Of a DNA stretch of 38,688 bases, positions 27,066 through 36,676 are shown piece by piece; position 1 is the first letter of the stretch; the number at the start of each line of letters is the position of its first letter. Where the stretch lies: the NCBI GenBank assembly GCA_035291545.1, contig DATDRW010000044.1, forward strand, positions 1 through 38,688. The letters run 5' to 3'. The position numbers and the translations under genes were made by a program. Source of the DNA: UBA11373 sp035291545. Lineage in GTDB: Bacteria > Actinomycetota > Acidimicrobiia > Spongiisociales > UBA11373. The notes below the pieces were generated by a model, which searched no databases, had not been told where the DNA came from, and saw only the letters and a program-made list of their open reading frames with translations.

Positions 27066-28040
27066 GTGTGTGGACCCAGCATCGTGAACGAGTCCACTCG
27101 AACTAGGATCGCCGCCCTCTCCGCCACCCCGGGTCGCGTGTCGGCGAGCCCGTTTGGTCACGACGACCAGATCGGGATGGTCAATCTGATCACGCCAGAG
27201 ATTGCGAGGGAGCAGTTGGCCCGGGCCGACGGCGGGAGGATCTTCGACCTGTCCGTGGACCTATTCATAGGGATGCCGACATGGACTGCCGGCGGTGAGC
27301 CGCCCTACAGCATCTGGATGGTGCACACCCCGCGCGGGTCGGTGGTCAACGACCCCGTGGGCGTCGGCGCCGAGCAGAACGAGCGGGTGGCCTGGTCCGC
27401 CGACGCCATCTCGATGTTCACCCACTGTGGCACCCACATCGACACCCTCAACCACTTCGGATACCACAACCGGATCTGGAACGGGTTCGACGCCGACGAA
27501 CACCTTGGCAGCGCCCACTGGAGCGTGGCGGGAGCGGATCGCCACCCACCGGTTATCGCCCGTGGCATCTTGGTCGACGTCGCCTCTGCCAAGGGTCTGG
27601 CGGTGCTTCCCGACGGGTATGCCATCGGGAGTGCCGACCTGGTTGACGCTCTCGCCAGACAGCGGGTCGACCTGCGCCCCGGTGACGTGGTGATGGTGCG
27701 TACCGGGCGGGGATCGACCTGGCCCGACCCGGACGCGTACCTCCCGCGCGAGCCCGGGCTCGACCGCGACGGGGCAGAGTTTCTCGCCCGAGCGGGGGCG
27801 GCCATGATCGGAGCCGACAACATCGCCCTCGAGCATCTGCCGTCGGCCGACTCCTCCAACTGGCTCCCTGTGCACACTTATCTGCTCGCCGAGGCCGGAG
27901 TCCCGATCATGGAGGTCGTTGACCTCGAGGAGCTCTCTCGGGAGCGGGTGTACGAATTCGTGTACGTGGGTGCGGGCCTCAAGCTACGGGGGGCGACCGC
28001 CGGTCCGATCCGGCCGCTGGCGCTTCCATTGCGGGCTTAG
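27066..28040 (+). CDS. Cyclase-family hydrolase (kynurenine formamidase-like)
   Basis: A 324-residue protein of the cyclase/KynB superfamily. HCGTHIDTLNHF near residue 120 is the defining HxGTHxDxxxHF motif that binds divalent metal. MVRTGRG and VPIMEVVDLEEL are the usual downstream strands. Members hydrolyse formamides, cyclic amides or isatin-type rings, so this gene could open a lactam or remove a formyl group. GTG 27066 follows GAGGAGGAG with good spacing; a second in-frame GTG at 27084 is possible. It closes the importer operon and converges on the cupin gene after 143 bp in which I see only a weak 8-bp inverted repeat. Confidence 0.88.
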   Translation: MCGPSIVNESTRTRIAALSATPGRVSASPFGHDDQIGMVNLITPEIAREQLARADGGRIFDLSVDLFIGMPTWTAGGEPPYSIWMVHTPRGSVVNDPVGVGAEQNERVAWSADAISMFTHCGTHIDTLNHFGYHNRIWNGFDADEHLGSAHWSVAGADRHPPVIARGILVDVASAKGLAVLPDGYAIGSADLVDALARQRVDLRPGDVVMVRTGRGSTWPDPDAYLPREPGLDRDGAEFLARAGAAMIGADNIALEHLPSADSSNWLPVHTYLLAEAGVPIMEVVDLEELSRERVYEFVYVGAGLKLRGATAGPIRPLALPLRA

Positions 28041-28538
28041 TGCCCCGACACGCAACGTTTGGCGCGCTCGGGACGGCCCCCGACGCCCCCGGCTGCGTCC
28101 TGCTCCTCGTTGTGCCTCCTTGCCGGATGACGCCGCTGGCTCGCCCTGAGCATCACCAACGTCACCCGACGAGGCACACCAGGTTACCGCAGTGCCGGTG
28201 CGCTGATCACGAGCAGGGTGGCCTCGTCCTGGCTCCGATTGCGGATGTCGTGGGTCTCGCCTGCGGGGATGATGGCAGTGTCGCCCGGTTGTAGGACCAC
28301 CGATTCCCCGCCGGTGGACACATCGAGCACCCCGGTGACGACGACGTAGATCTGAACCGAGCCCTCGTGCACGTGGAGGTCCGACCCCCCATCCGGGGAG
28401 AGCGTCCCGTGCCACACGCTGACTGCGTCGACCCCGCCGCGGTGCCTACCGGCGAGAAGACGGTTGATGACGCGGCTATGGCCGCCCGGTTCGTAGGCGG
28501 TTGTGTGCTCGAAGCGAACGATCTCGATGCCCGGCTCC

Positions 28539-30167
<1,629 letters not shown>

Positions 30168-30193
30168 TGCTCACCCGGCGGTTGCGGACCGCC

Positions 30194-30991
30194 TCACAAG
30201 TCCATGATGGCCTTGCGCTGGGCCCCGTCGATGATGATGTGCGCGCCGTTAATGAAGGAAGCCCGCGGTGAGGCGAGAAAGACGACCAGGTTGGCGACCT
30301 CCCCGGGTTCGGCGATCCGCCCGAACGGGATGCTCGCCACGGCCAGCTCGTGGGCGCGGGCCTGGTCGACCCCCTTGTCCCGGGCAAAGGCCTTCTCGAG
30401 ACCGTCCCAGCGGTCGGTGTTCACCGGTCCGGGGTTGACGGTGTTCACGCGAATGCCGAGGCGACCGTACTGCTCTGCCATCGACGAGGCGAAGTTGATG
30501 TCGGCGGCATTGGCCACCCCGGCGGTCGTCTCCCAGTACGACGGCTTGAGCCCGTCGTTGCCGACGACCATCACGATCGCACCCTGTCTCCGTTCCCGCA
30601 TCCGGGGAAGCACGGCGCGCACCGAGCGGACGTAGCCCATGAACTTTAGGTTGAGCGAACTGAACCATTGCTCGTCGGTGAGGTTCTCGACAAGGCCGCC
30701 AGCGGAACTGCCGGCACAGGTGACCAGGATGTCGATTTCGCCGAACTCGGCGGCGACCCGGGCCGTGGCCGCGTCGACGGCCCCGGTGTCGCCGGCGTCG
30801 GCGACGACGTAGAAGGCGCGTCGCCCGGTGGCCGCTGCAATCTTGTCGGTGGCCACCTCGAGGTCCTGCTCGGTGCGGGCCATCAGGGCGACATCGCAGC
30901 CTTCCTCTGCGAGGCGCATCGCCGAGGCGAACCCGATGCCCTTGCTGCCTCCGGTGACGAGCGCGATCTTGCCATCGAGACCGAGATCCAT
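30194..30991 (-). CDS. SDR-family oxidoreductase lacking the YxxxK pair
   Basis: A 265-residue Rossmann protein of the short-chain dehydrogenase family. The cofactor motif TGGSKGIG is at 14-21, VADAGD binds adenine and TCAGSS replaces the NNAG strand. Where YxxxK is expected, between MVVGNDG and VNPGP, there is SYWETTAGVANAA, so Tyr is followed by Thr instead of Lys, and the catalytic Ser is also missing. This resembles a known SDR subgroup with the NPGPV(A/N)TDR signature and an altered active site. It may bind NAD(P) without classical proton transfer, or use other residues. The ATATCATAT site lies 24-32 bp upstream of its ATG. Confidence 0.82.
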   Translation of the reverse strand: MDLGLDGKIALVTGGSKGIGFASAMRLAEEGCDVALMARTEQDLEVATDKIAAATGRRAFYVVADAGDTGAVDAATARVAAEFGEIDILVTCAGSSAGGLVENLTDEQWFSSLNLKFMGYVRSVRAVLPRMRERRQGAIVMVVGNDGLKPSYWETTAGVANAADINFASSMAEQYGRLGIRVNTVNPGPVNTDRWDGLEKAFARDKGVDQARAHELAVASIPFGRIAEPGEVANLVVFLASPRASFINGAHIIIDGAQRKAIMDL

Positions 30992-31014
30992 GGTCGGTGT
31001 ACCTTCCCTCGGCT

Positions 31015-31023
31015 ATATCATAT
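31015..31023. promoter_or_regulatory. ATATCATAT operator candidate upstream of the SDR/mutase genes
   Basis: ATATCATAT overlaps the stop codon of the coxM-like gene (31018-31020) and lies 24-32 bp upstream of the SDR start. On the minus strand it contains TATGAT, at the right distance for a -10 box. With TATATCATATCGC it is identical over 13 bases to the coxL/importer site. It suggests that SDR, mutase and cupin have their own regulated promoter in addition to read-through from the GntR gene. Confidence 0.6.
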
Positions 31024-31911
31024 CGCGAGAGGTGAAACCCCGTCGGGCGGGCGGGCGCGTGCCACCGCCCGCTGCAAGGCTCGTCCCGTCAGCACCTGGG
31101 CGAGGTGGGTCTTGTAGGCCACACTGCCGTGGAGGTCGGCGAGGATGTGAACGCCGTCGGTGGCGAAGCTGGCGGCGTTGCGCACCGCCGTCGGGGAGGC
31201 ATCGGTGGTGACCAGGGCATCCCGGACCGGCTTGGCCAGGAGCGGGGTGAATCCGACCCCGGTGAGCGCGACCCGTACGTCATCGACGATCCCGTCCACG
31301 AGCCTCACCCAGGCGGCGACGCCGACGACGGCGAACCCCTCCCGGGTCCCGCGGCGCCCCACCTTTTCGTATGCCGATCCTTCATCAGGGTTCGATCGCG
31401 GGATGGCGACCTCGGTCAAGATCTCAGCCGGCTGCAGTGCGGTCGTGAACAAGTCCAGGAAGAACTCCTCCGCCGGGATGTTGCGGGCTCCGCTCGTCGA
31501 GCGCGCGGTGATCGTCCCTTGCAACGCGAGCACCGCCGCTGGCTGATCTGCGGCGGCGTCGCCGTGGGCAAGCGACCCGCACAGGGTTCCCCGATTGCGC
31601 ACCTGCGCGTCCCCGGTCCAGGAGGCGGCCTCGGCGAGAGCGGCGGCGTGGTGCCGGATTCGGGGGTCGGCGGCCACCCGGTGGTGTCGCACCATCGCGC
31701 CGATCGACAGGGTGTCGTCCTCGGTGATGGTGTCGACCCCGGGGATCCGGCGGAGGTCGACGAGGGTGCCAGGGCGTAGCAGGCGCATCTTCATCATCGG
31801 GATGAGGCTCATCCCACCCGCCAGAATTCGGCTGTCCTCATCGTCGGCGAGTGTGCTTAGCGCTTCGCTGATCCCTCCCGGGGCGAGGTACCGGAACGGC
31901 CGCGGGTACAT
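31018..31911 (-). CDS. Molybdenum hydroxylase FAD subunit (CoxM type)
   Basis: A 297-residue FAD-binding subunit that passes electrons from the iron-sulfur subunit to its acceptor. ILAGGMSLIPMMKMRLL is the first flavin-binding motif (AGGxS), and QVRNRGTLCGSLAHGDAAAD matches the TxGG/S...D second motif. The C-terminal domain follows the CoxM fold to the end. It lies 3 bp after coxS, so the two are coupled. The only large subunit in the window that could complete the enzyme is the coxL-like protein at 19.0-21.3 kb. Confidence 0.92.
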   Translation of the reverse strand: MYPRPFRYLAPGGISEALSTLADDEDSRILAGGMSLIPMMKMRLLRPGTLVDLRRIPGVDTITEDDTLSIGAMVRHHRVAADPRIRHHAAALAEAASWTGDAQVRNRGTLCGSLAHGDAAADQPAAVLALQGTITARSTSGARNIPAEEFFLDLFTTALQPAEILTEVAIPRSNPDEGSAYEKVGRRGTREGFAVVGVAAWVRLVDGIVDDVRVALTGVGFTPLLAKPVRDALVTTDASPTAVRNAASFATDGVHILADLHGSVAYKTHLAQVLTGRALQRAVARARPPDGVSPLAI

Positions 31912-31914
31912 CGG

Positions 31915-32466
31915 TCACCGTCCCCGAAACTCACGGCCGCCACCGGGGATCACGTCGCCCGCGTCCAACGCGGGTGGCGCCTCCCCGCACTGCACTGCAG
32001 CGGCGCGCTCGACGGCATCCACGATGTTCTGGTACCCAGTGCACCGGCACAGGTTTCCCTCGATGGCGCGCCGGATCTCGTCACGGGTGGGCGAGGGACT
32101 TTCGGTCAGCAGGGCCAGCGCCGACATGATCATCCCCGGGGTGCAGTATCCGCACTGCAGGGCGCGACTCGCGAGGAAGGCAGCGGCGACCGGGTGCAGG
32201 CTTCCTTCCGTGTCGATTCCCTCGATGGTGAGCACGCCCGATCCATCAGCTTGCACGGCGAACATCGTGCAGGACTTCACCGCTCGTCCGTCGGCGAGAA
32301 CGGTGCACGCTCCGCAATAGGAGGTCTCGCATCCGATGTTGGTGCCGATCAGGCCGAGGCGTTCTCGCAGAAAGTGGACGAGCAGCATCTCAGGCGCGAC
32401 CATCCCGGCAAACTCGGATCCGTTCACCCGGACTCGAATCATGATGTCGCTGCCGTTGCCGGTCAC
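31915..32466 (-). CDS. Molybdenum hydroxylase [2Fe-2S] subunit (CoxS type)
   Basis: A 183-residue iron-sulfur subunit. The plant-type ferredoxin cluster is bound by C46, C51, C54 and C66; the second, helical-domain cluster by C105, C108, C140 and C142 in QCGYCTPGM and NLCRCTGYQ. All eight ligands are present. GTG 32466 overlaps the GntR stop as GTGA; ATG 32442, eight codons later at MIRVRVNG, is a plausible shorter start and corresponds to the usual family N-terminus. It moves electrons from molybdenum to the FAD subunit. Confidence 0.93.
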   Translation of the reverse strand: MTGNGSDIMIRVRVNGSEFAGMVAPEMLLVHFLRERLGLIGTNIGCETSYCGACTVLADGRAVKSCTMFAVQADGSGVLTIEGIDTEGSLHPVAAAFLASRALQCGYCTPGMIMSALALLTESPSPTRDEIRRAIEGNLCRCTGYQNIVDAVERAAAVQCGEAPPALDAGDVIPGGGREFRGR

Positions 32467-33089
32467 GAATCCGGATTCGGGGCCGCGTCGATGATGTGAT
32501 CGTGTACCAGGCGACCGGCGCCCTCGGCGTCGCCGCGGGCGATGGCGTCGATGATGTTCTGATGCTGGTGGACCGACTCGGCGTGCTCACGTCGAGCCCG
32601 GGGCCCACCGTCGAGCATCCTCCACAACAGAGTGAGCTGCGCCTTGAGGACCGGAGACGCCGCGATCTCGTAGATGCGGAAGTGGAACTCGCGGTTGAGC
32701 CCCACGGTCTCCTCGCCGTCGGCGGCGGCGAACCGCCTGTTGATCGCCTGGAGCGCTGCCACGTCGTCGGTGGTCGCCTTGCTGGCGGCGATCTGGGTGC
32801 CGAGGCTCTCCAGCGCGGCACGGATCAAGGCGTTCTCGTACAGGGCGCGATCCTCCGAGCGAACCACGACGGCGCTGCTGTGCGCCTGGTAGATGACGAA
32901 GCCTTCCGCCTCAAGACGACGCAGCGCCTCCCGGACCGGGGTGGGACTCACCCCCAGCTGGTCGGCGACGTCGCGCTGCCGGAGCACCGACCCCGGGGCA
33001 AGCTCGCCCGAGTGGATCATCTCCTTGATCGCGCTGGCGACCAGGTCGGTCTTCGACCGGTATTCGGCCTGGACTCGCTGGCGGGTCAC
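32463..33089 (-). CDS. GntR-family transcriptional regulator (FCD type)
   Basis: A 208-residue regulator with an N-terminal winged helix-turn-helix (recognition region LRQRDVADQLGVSPTPVREA, residues 36-55) and a C-terminal FCD ligand domain. H136 in NREFHFRIYE and His residues near 176 and 196-198 are in the positions that bind a metal which helps hold carboxylate effectors. FCD regulators of catabolic genes are usually repressors relieved by a pathway acid. GTG 33089 follows GGGAGAGGG. The ATATCATAT site lies 25-33 bp upstream, suggesting autoregulation. It leads the coxS-coxM block. Confidence 0.93.
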   Translation of the reverse strand: MTRQRVQAEYRSKTDLVASAIKEMIHSGELAPGSVLRQRDVADQLGVSPTPVREALRRLEAEGFVIYQAHSSAVVVRSEDRALYENALIRAALESLGTQIAASKATTDDVAALQAINRRFAAADGEETVGLNREFHFRIYEIAASPVLKAQLTLLWRMLDGGPRARREHAESVHQHQNIIDAIARGDAEGAGRLVHDHIIDAAPNPDS

Positions 33090-33113
33090 GAAGTACCCTC
33101 TCCCTGACTTGAA

Positions 33114-33122
33114 ATATCATAT
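33114..33122. promoter_or_regulatory. ATATCATAT operator candidate between gntR and the hydrolase gene
   Basis: The third copy of ATATCATAT is in the 68-bp gap between the divergent gntR and alpha/beta hydrolase genes, 25-33 bp before gntR and 36-44 bp before the hydrolase start. Flanking A and T (AATATCATATT) extend the palindrome to 11 bp. One bound protein could control both directions. Confidence 0.62.
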
Positions 33123-33157
33123 TGGAAGAACGGCGTTGTTATCACATTAGGGGTGAC

Positions 33158-34042
33158 GTGCCACAGGCCCAAGGCGATGACGGCGTCCGCCTCTACTTCG
33201 AGGAAGTGGGAAGCGGCGTTCCGATCTTGTTCGTGCACGAATTCGCCGGCGACCACCGCAGCTGGGAGCCCCAAGTGGCCCGCTTCGGTCGGAGCCACCG
33301 GTGCATCACCTACGCCGCCCGCGGGTATCCCCCATCCGACGTTCCCCGCGATGCCGCGGCGTATTCGATGGAACGGGCGACCGCCGACGCGGTGGCGATC
33401 CTCGACCACCTCGGAATCGAGCGGGCGCACACCGTCGGGCTGTCGATGGGTGGTTTCACGGCCCTGCACATAGCGCTGAGTCATCCACAACGGACGCTGT
33501 CGGCGGTGGTCGCAGGCGTCGGATATGGGGCCCATCCCGACGTCGCCGAGCCGTTCCGCCGCGAGTGCGAGATCATCGCGGTGGCGCTCGAGAAGGGGGG
33601 GAGCCCTGCCTTCGCTTCCGAGTATGCGGTCGGGCCGGCCCGGGTGCAGTTCCAGAACAAGGATCCCCGCGGGTGGGAGGTCTTCGTTCGTCGTCTCGCC
33701 GAACACGATGCGACCGGCGCCGCCCTCACAATGCGTGGGGTGCAAATGGCCCGTCCCTCGTTGTACGAACTTCGCGAGCAGATGGCGGGCGTGACCGTGC
33801 CCGTTCTGATCCTCAACGGAGACGAGGACGAGGGATGTCTCGAAGCCGGTCTCATGATGAAGCGCACCATTCCGACCGCCGCACTCGTAATGCTCCCCCG
33901 TACCGGCCACACCAGCAACCTCGAGGAGCCGGAGGCGTTCAACGATGCCATTGCCTACCTGTTCACGTTGACCGAGGCCGGACGCTGGACCCGCCGCGAC
34001 CCGCGGTCTCTTCGCAAGAGCGCCACCGGGATGAACGGGTGA
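33158..34042 (+). CDS. Alpha/beta hydrolase
   Basis: A 294-residue alpha/beta-hydrolase. VHEFAGDHRSW supplies the oxyanion loop, S96 in GLSMGGF is the nucleophile, the acid is probably the first Asp in LNGDEDEG, and His is in TGHTSNLEEP. It resembles 3-oxoadipate enol-lactone hydrolases and C-C bond hydrolases of ring-cleavage pathways. I chose GTG 33158, five bases after AGGGG, rather than a TTG at 33122 that lies inside the operator. The stop overlaps the next gene as GTGA. It could hydrolyse an enol lactone or a CoA thioester. Confidence 0.85.
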   Translation: MPQAQGDDGVRLYFEEVGSGVPILFVHEFAGDHRSWEPQVARFGRSHRCITYAARGYPPSDVPRDAAAYSMERATADAVAILDHLGIERAHTVGLSMGGFTALHIALSHPQRTLSAVVAGVGYGAHPDVAEPFRRECEIIAVALEKGGSPAFASEYAVGPARVQFQNKDPRGWEVFVRRLAEHDATGAALTMRGVQMARPSLYELREQMAGVTVPVLILNGDEDEGCLEAGLMMKRTIPTAALVMLPRTGHTSNLEEPEAFNDAIAYLFTLTEAGRWTRRDPRSLRKSATGMNG

Positions 34043-34446
34043 GCCACCGGATCCTCGTCGCCAAGCCGGGGCTTGACGGTCACGACCGCGGGGCGAAGGT
34101 GATCGTGCGTGCCCTGCGCGACGCCGGATTCGAGGTGGTGTACACCGGCTTGCACCAGTCGATCGAGGCGATCTCGGCCGCGGCGAGTGACGAGGACGTC
34201 GAGCTGGTGGGGCTCTCAGTGCTGTCCGGAGCCCACCTCGCCTACACGGAGGAGCTCCGCCGGAGGCTCGACGACCTGGGTCTCGATCGGGTTGCCATCG
34301 TCGTCGGGGGCATCGTCCCTCCAGACGACGTGGCCAGCCTCCGCGCCGCCGGGGCGGCCGACGTGTTCCCTCCCAACACCAACCTGTTGGAGATCGCGGG
34401 CCGGATTCGGACGGTGCTCGAGCGGGAGGAGCGATCGGATGGCTGA
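34039..34446 (+). CDS. B12-binding small subunit of acyl-CoA mutase
   Basis: A 135-residue cobalamin-binding domain. The base-off/His-on motif DGHDRG places the cobalt-ligating His at residue 15; SVLSGAH supplies the SxL turn and VGGIVP the GG turn. It is the partner of the large subunit at 28.5-30.2 kb, encoded nearly 4 kb away on the opposite strand but from the same regulated divergent promoter region. The start GTG 34039 overlaps the hydrolase stop, and the stop overlaps the following CaiB gene by 8 bp. Confidence 0.94.
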   Translation: MSHRILVAKPGLDGHDRGAKVIVRALRDAGFEVVYTGLHQSIEAISAAASDEDVELVGLSVLSGAHLAYTEELRRRLDDLGLDRVAIVVGGIVPPDDVASLRAAGAADVFPPNTNLLEIAGRIRTVLEREERSDG

Positions 34447-35653
34447 CGGACCGCTCGCCGGGGTGCGCGTCATCGACATGACCATGTATGTGTCGGGACC
34501 GTTGTGCACCCAGCTGCTCGCCGAGCTCGGCGCCGAAGTGATCAAGGTCGAACGGCCGTCGTCCGGGGACGTCTACCGGGTGCAGGGTCCCGACTTCATC
34601 CACGGTCAATCCGTGTCGTTCCTGGCCGTGAACAAGGGCAAGAAGTCGATCGTCGTTGATCTGAAACAGGACGAGGGTCGGGCGATTCTCAGCGACCTAC
34701 TGCGCACCGCCGACGTCTTCGTGCACAACTTCAAACCCGGTACCGCCGAGCGGCTCGGCTTGGGCAAGACGGACGTCGCCGCGGTCTCGCCCCGGGTGGT
34801 GTGGGCGGCCCTCTCCGGGTACGGCGGGGTCGGCCCCCGGGCCAATGATGGCGGTTATGACCTCGTGATGCAGGGGGAGTTCGGACTCATGGAGGCGACC
34901 GGCCACCCCGATCGCCCCCCGGCAAAGGCGGGATTCGCCGTGATCGACATCGACTCCGGTGCAGTGCTGGCAGTCGGCATTCTCGCCGCACTCCACGAGC
35001 GCGACCGCACCGGTGTGGCTCCTGCGGTGGAGTCCTCGCTCTATGAGATTGCCGCATCGATGGGTCTGATCCTCGCCGAACGGTACCTGGCGACCGGCAA
35101 GGAGCCCGTCCGGATGGGCTCGGCCTCGTCGTTGTTCAGCCCGTACGAGGCCTACCAGACCGCCGATGGGTACGTGACGGTCGGGGCCACCGGGCCTCCC
35201 GGCGCGTTCGGCGTGTTCTGCCGTGCGATCGGAGCACCCGAGCTCGCCGAGCGCCTCGAGTACCGTGACAACGCTGCGAGGGTGGCGCATCAGGATCGCC
35301 TTCGCGCCGACGTCGAGGAGCACACCAGGAAACGGCCGACCGAGGAGTGGGTGTCGGTGTTCACCGAGCTCGGCATGCCCTCGGGTGCCATCCGGAGCAT
35401 CGGCGCCGCTCTCGAGTCCGAGCAGACCCGCGCCAGTCGAATCGTCGTCGATGTGGCGCATTCCTCGCTCGGCACCTACCGGACGGTGCGGAATCCGATC
35501 AGACTCGACCCGCCGTGCCCGCCCACCCGTGGTGCCCCGCTCCTCGGAGAGCACACCGTGGAAGTACTCGCCGGGCTGGGACGCACCAGGGAGGAGATCG
35601 CCGCGCTGCTCGATCGCGGGGTGGTGGGAACATTCGAAGGCAGCTCGCGATGA
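34439..35653 (+). CDS. CaiB/BaiF-family (class III) CoA-transferase, second copy
   Basis: A 404-residue class III CoA-transferase. It shows VIDMTMYVSGPLCTQLLAEL, AEVIKVERP, FVHNFKPG and the catalytic Asp in GYDLVMQGEFGLM. GGGAGGAG at 34423-34430 precedes the ATG with nine bases spacing. It overlaps the B12 subunit gene, so CoA loading and mutase assembly are co-expressed. It differs clearly from the copy at 8.0 kb, so each may use a different acid. A plausible task is to exchange CoA between succinyl-CoA, a mutase product, and the free pathway acid; this is inferred. Confidence 0.92.
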   Translation: MADGPLAGVRVIDMTMYVSGPLCTQLLAELGAEVIKVERPSSGDVYRVQGPDFIHGQSVSFLAVNKGKKSIVVDLKQDEGRAILSDLLRTADVFVHNFKPGTAERLGLGKTDVAAVSPRVVWAALSGYGGVGPRANDGGYDLVMQGEFGLMEATGHPDRPPAKAGFAVIDIDSGAVLAVGILAALHERDRTGVAPAVESSLYEIAASMGLILAERYLATGKEPVRMGSASSLFSPYEAYQTADGYVTVGATGPPGAFGVFCRAIGAPELAERLEYRDNAARVAHQDRLRADVEEHTRKRPTEEWVSVFTELGMPSGAIRSIGAALESEQTRASRIVVDVAHSSLGTYRTVRNPIRLDPPCPPTRGAPLLGEHTVEVLAGLGRTREEIAALLDRGVVGTFEGSSR

Positions 35654-36216
35654 AGATCACCCAGTCGTTCACCGTTGCGGCCGCTCCCGGCCGGGTATGG
35701 AGTCTGTTCCAGGACGTCCCCACCATCGCACGATGCATGCCAGGCGCCACCCTCGGCGACCGCACCGCGTCGGGGACTCACACCGGCACGCTCACCGTTC
35801 GCCTCGGTCCGATGACGGCATCGTTCCAGGGGGAAGCGCAGGTCACCGCCGACGCTGTCTCGCGGACCGGGACGATGATCGGCTCCGGTGTCGATCGCGG
35901 CGCCGGGAGCCGCGGTCGAGTCGAGCTGGGCTATCGATTGACCGGCGAGGGCGAGGCCACGAGGGTGGAGATCGACGCCGATGTGACGCTCACCGGCGCC
36001 GCAGCCCAGTTCGGGCGACCCGCCCTGATCGATGAGATGGCGAAGCGGATCGTCGCGGACTTCAGCGCCTGCCTCGAAGCGGTCCTCGGCGCGCCGGATC
36101 CGTCGGCGGCGTCGCAGATCGTCGCCGACGAGGTGCGCGGCGTGCGCCTGCTCCTCGCCGGTCTGTGGGGTGCGTTCACCCGGTTCCTGTCCAGGCTCAC
36201 CCGGCGCGGCGCGTGA
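35650..36216 (+). CDS. CoxG-like SRPBCC-family protein
   Basis: A 188-residue protein whose first 145 residues form a START-like SRPBCC domain of the CoxG type (SFTVAAAPGRVWSLFQDV, CMPGA, the VTLTGAAAQFGR strand). A C-terminal extension ending in a hydrophobic GLWGAFTRFLSRL stretch could be a membrane anchor. CoxG attaches CO dehydrogenase to the membrane in Afipia-type systems, so here it may link the CoxLMS-like hydroxylase to the electron transport chain. It starts in an ATGA overlap with the CaiB gene and is the last gene of the island. Confidence 0.88.
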   Translation: MKITQSFTVAAAPGRVWSLFQDVPTIARCMPGATLGDRTASGTHTGTLTVRLGPMTASFQGEAQVTADAVSRTGTMIGSGVDRGAGSRGRVELGYRLTGEGEATRVEIDADVTLTGAAAQFGRPALIDEMAKRIVADFSACLEAVLGAPDPSAASQIVADEVRGVRLLLAGLWGAFTRFLSRLTRRGA

Positions 36217-36240
36217 GTGCCCCCGGTCACGGCGGCGGCG

Positions 36241-36514
36241 CTACGCCGGACAGGCCGGAGGACCGGCGGTGATCGTCGCCACCCAGTAGAGAATCTCGTA
36301 GATGTTCCCCTCGAAGGGGATCACTTCCCCGGGCAGCGGGTCGATGCGACGGATCCTCCCGGCGAACGCGGGGTTGGCGTCGAAGCACTCCGCCCGTCGT
36401 CGGGTGATGGGGTGAGGGTGAACACCGGGAACTCGGTGGCGGCGTCGGTCGGCAGCAGGCCGTAGATCTCGTCGTCCACCGGGGTGCGGACGATGTAGAT
36501 CCTCGAAGATCCGC
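36241..36514 (-). pseudogene. C-terminal stub of an unrecognised gene, frameshifted
   Basis: Two overlapping minus-strand frames carry protein-like sequence. IYIVRTPVDDEIYGLLPTD runs from about 36505, continuing to TLTPSPDDGR near 36390. After a frame change, AECFDANPAFAGRIRRI and VIPFEGNIYEILYW run to the TAG at 36243-36241. The two make sense only as one protein with a frameshift near 36390. The N-terminal part is missing and is replaced at about 36515 by the transposase fragment. I do not recognise the family. Confidence 0.55.
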
Positions 36515-36607
36515 CAAGAACCCGTGCACCGAGCCGTCCGACACCAGATGCCGACACAACGCCGTCGCATCCAACAACTCACACCCAGAATCGCTCTTGC
36601 CTTGCAT
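36515..36607 (-). pseudogene. IS1182-family transposase, first about 31 codons only
   Basis: From ATG 36607 on the minus strand the peptide MQGKSDSGCELLDATALCRH, continuing to GSVHGFLAD, matches the N-terminus of IS1182-type transposases (MQGR...LLD...LCxHLVPxGSVxxFLAxHR). Homology stops at about 36515, where the frame runs into the unrelated stub. The 65 bp upstream of the ATG probably hold the element's outer end but are cut by the IS481 insertion at the CTAG at 36673. No other part of the element is in the window. Confidence 0.65.
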
Positions 36608-36676
36608 CCCGCCATTCTCTCCGACCCCAACCAAAATCGCGAGCACCAACAGCGGAATAAATCAACAGTCTCCTAG

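Noticed and set aside
24390..27161. Open frame of 923 codons on the minus strand over the permease and amidohydrolase genes
   Set aside because: A shadow of three clear plus-strand genes; its composition is unlike a protein (His, Arg, Gly and Asp runs).
28111..28178. TGTGCCTC/GAGGCACA inverted repeat as a terminator between convergent genes
   Set aside because: The arms are only 8 bp and more than 50 bases apart, with no T-run; too weak to annotate.
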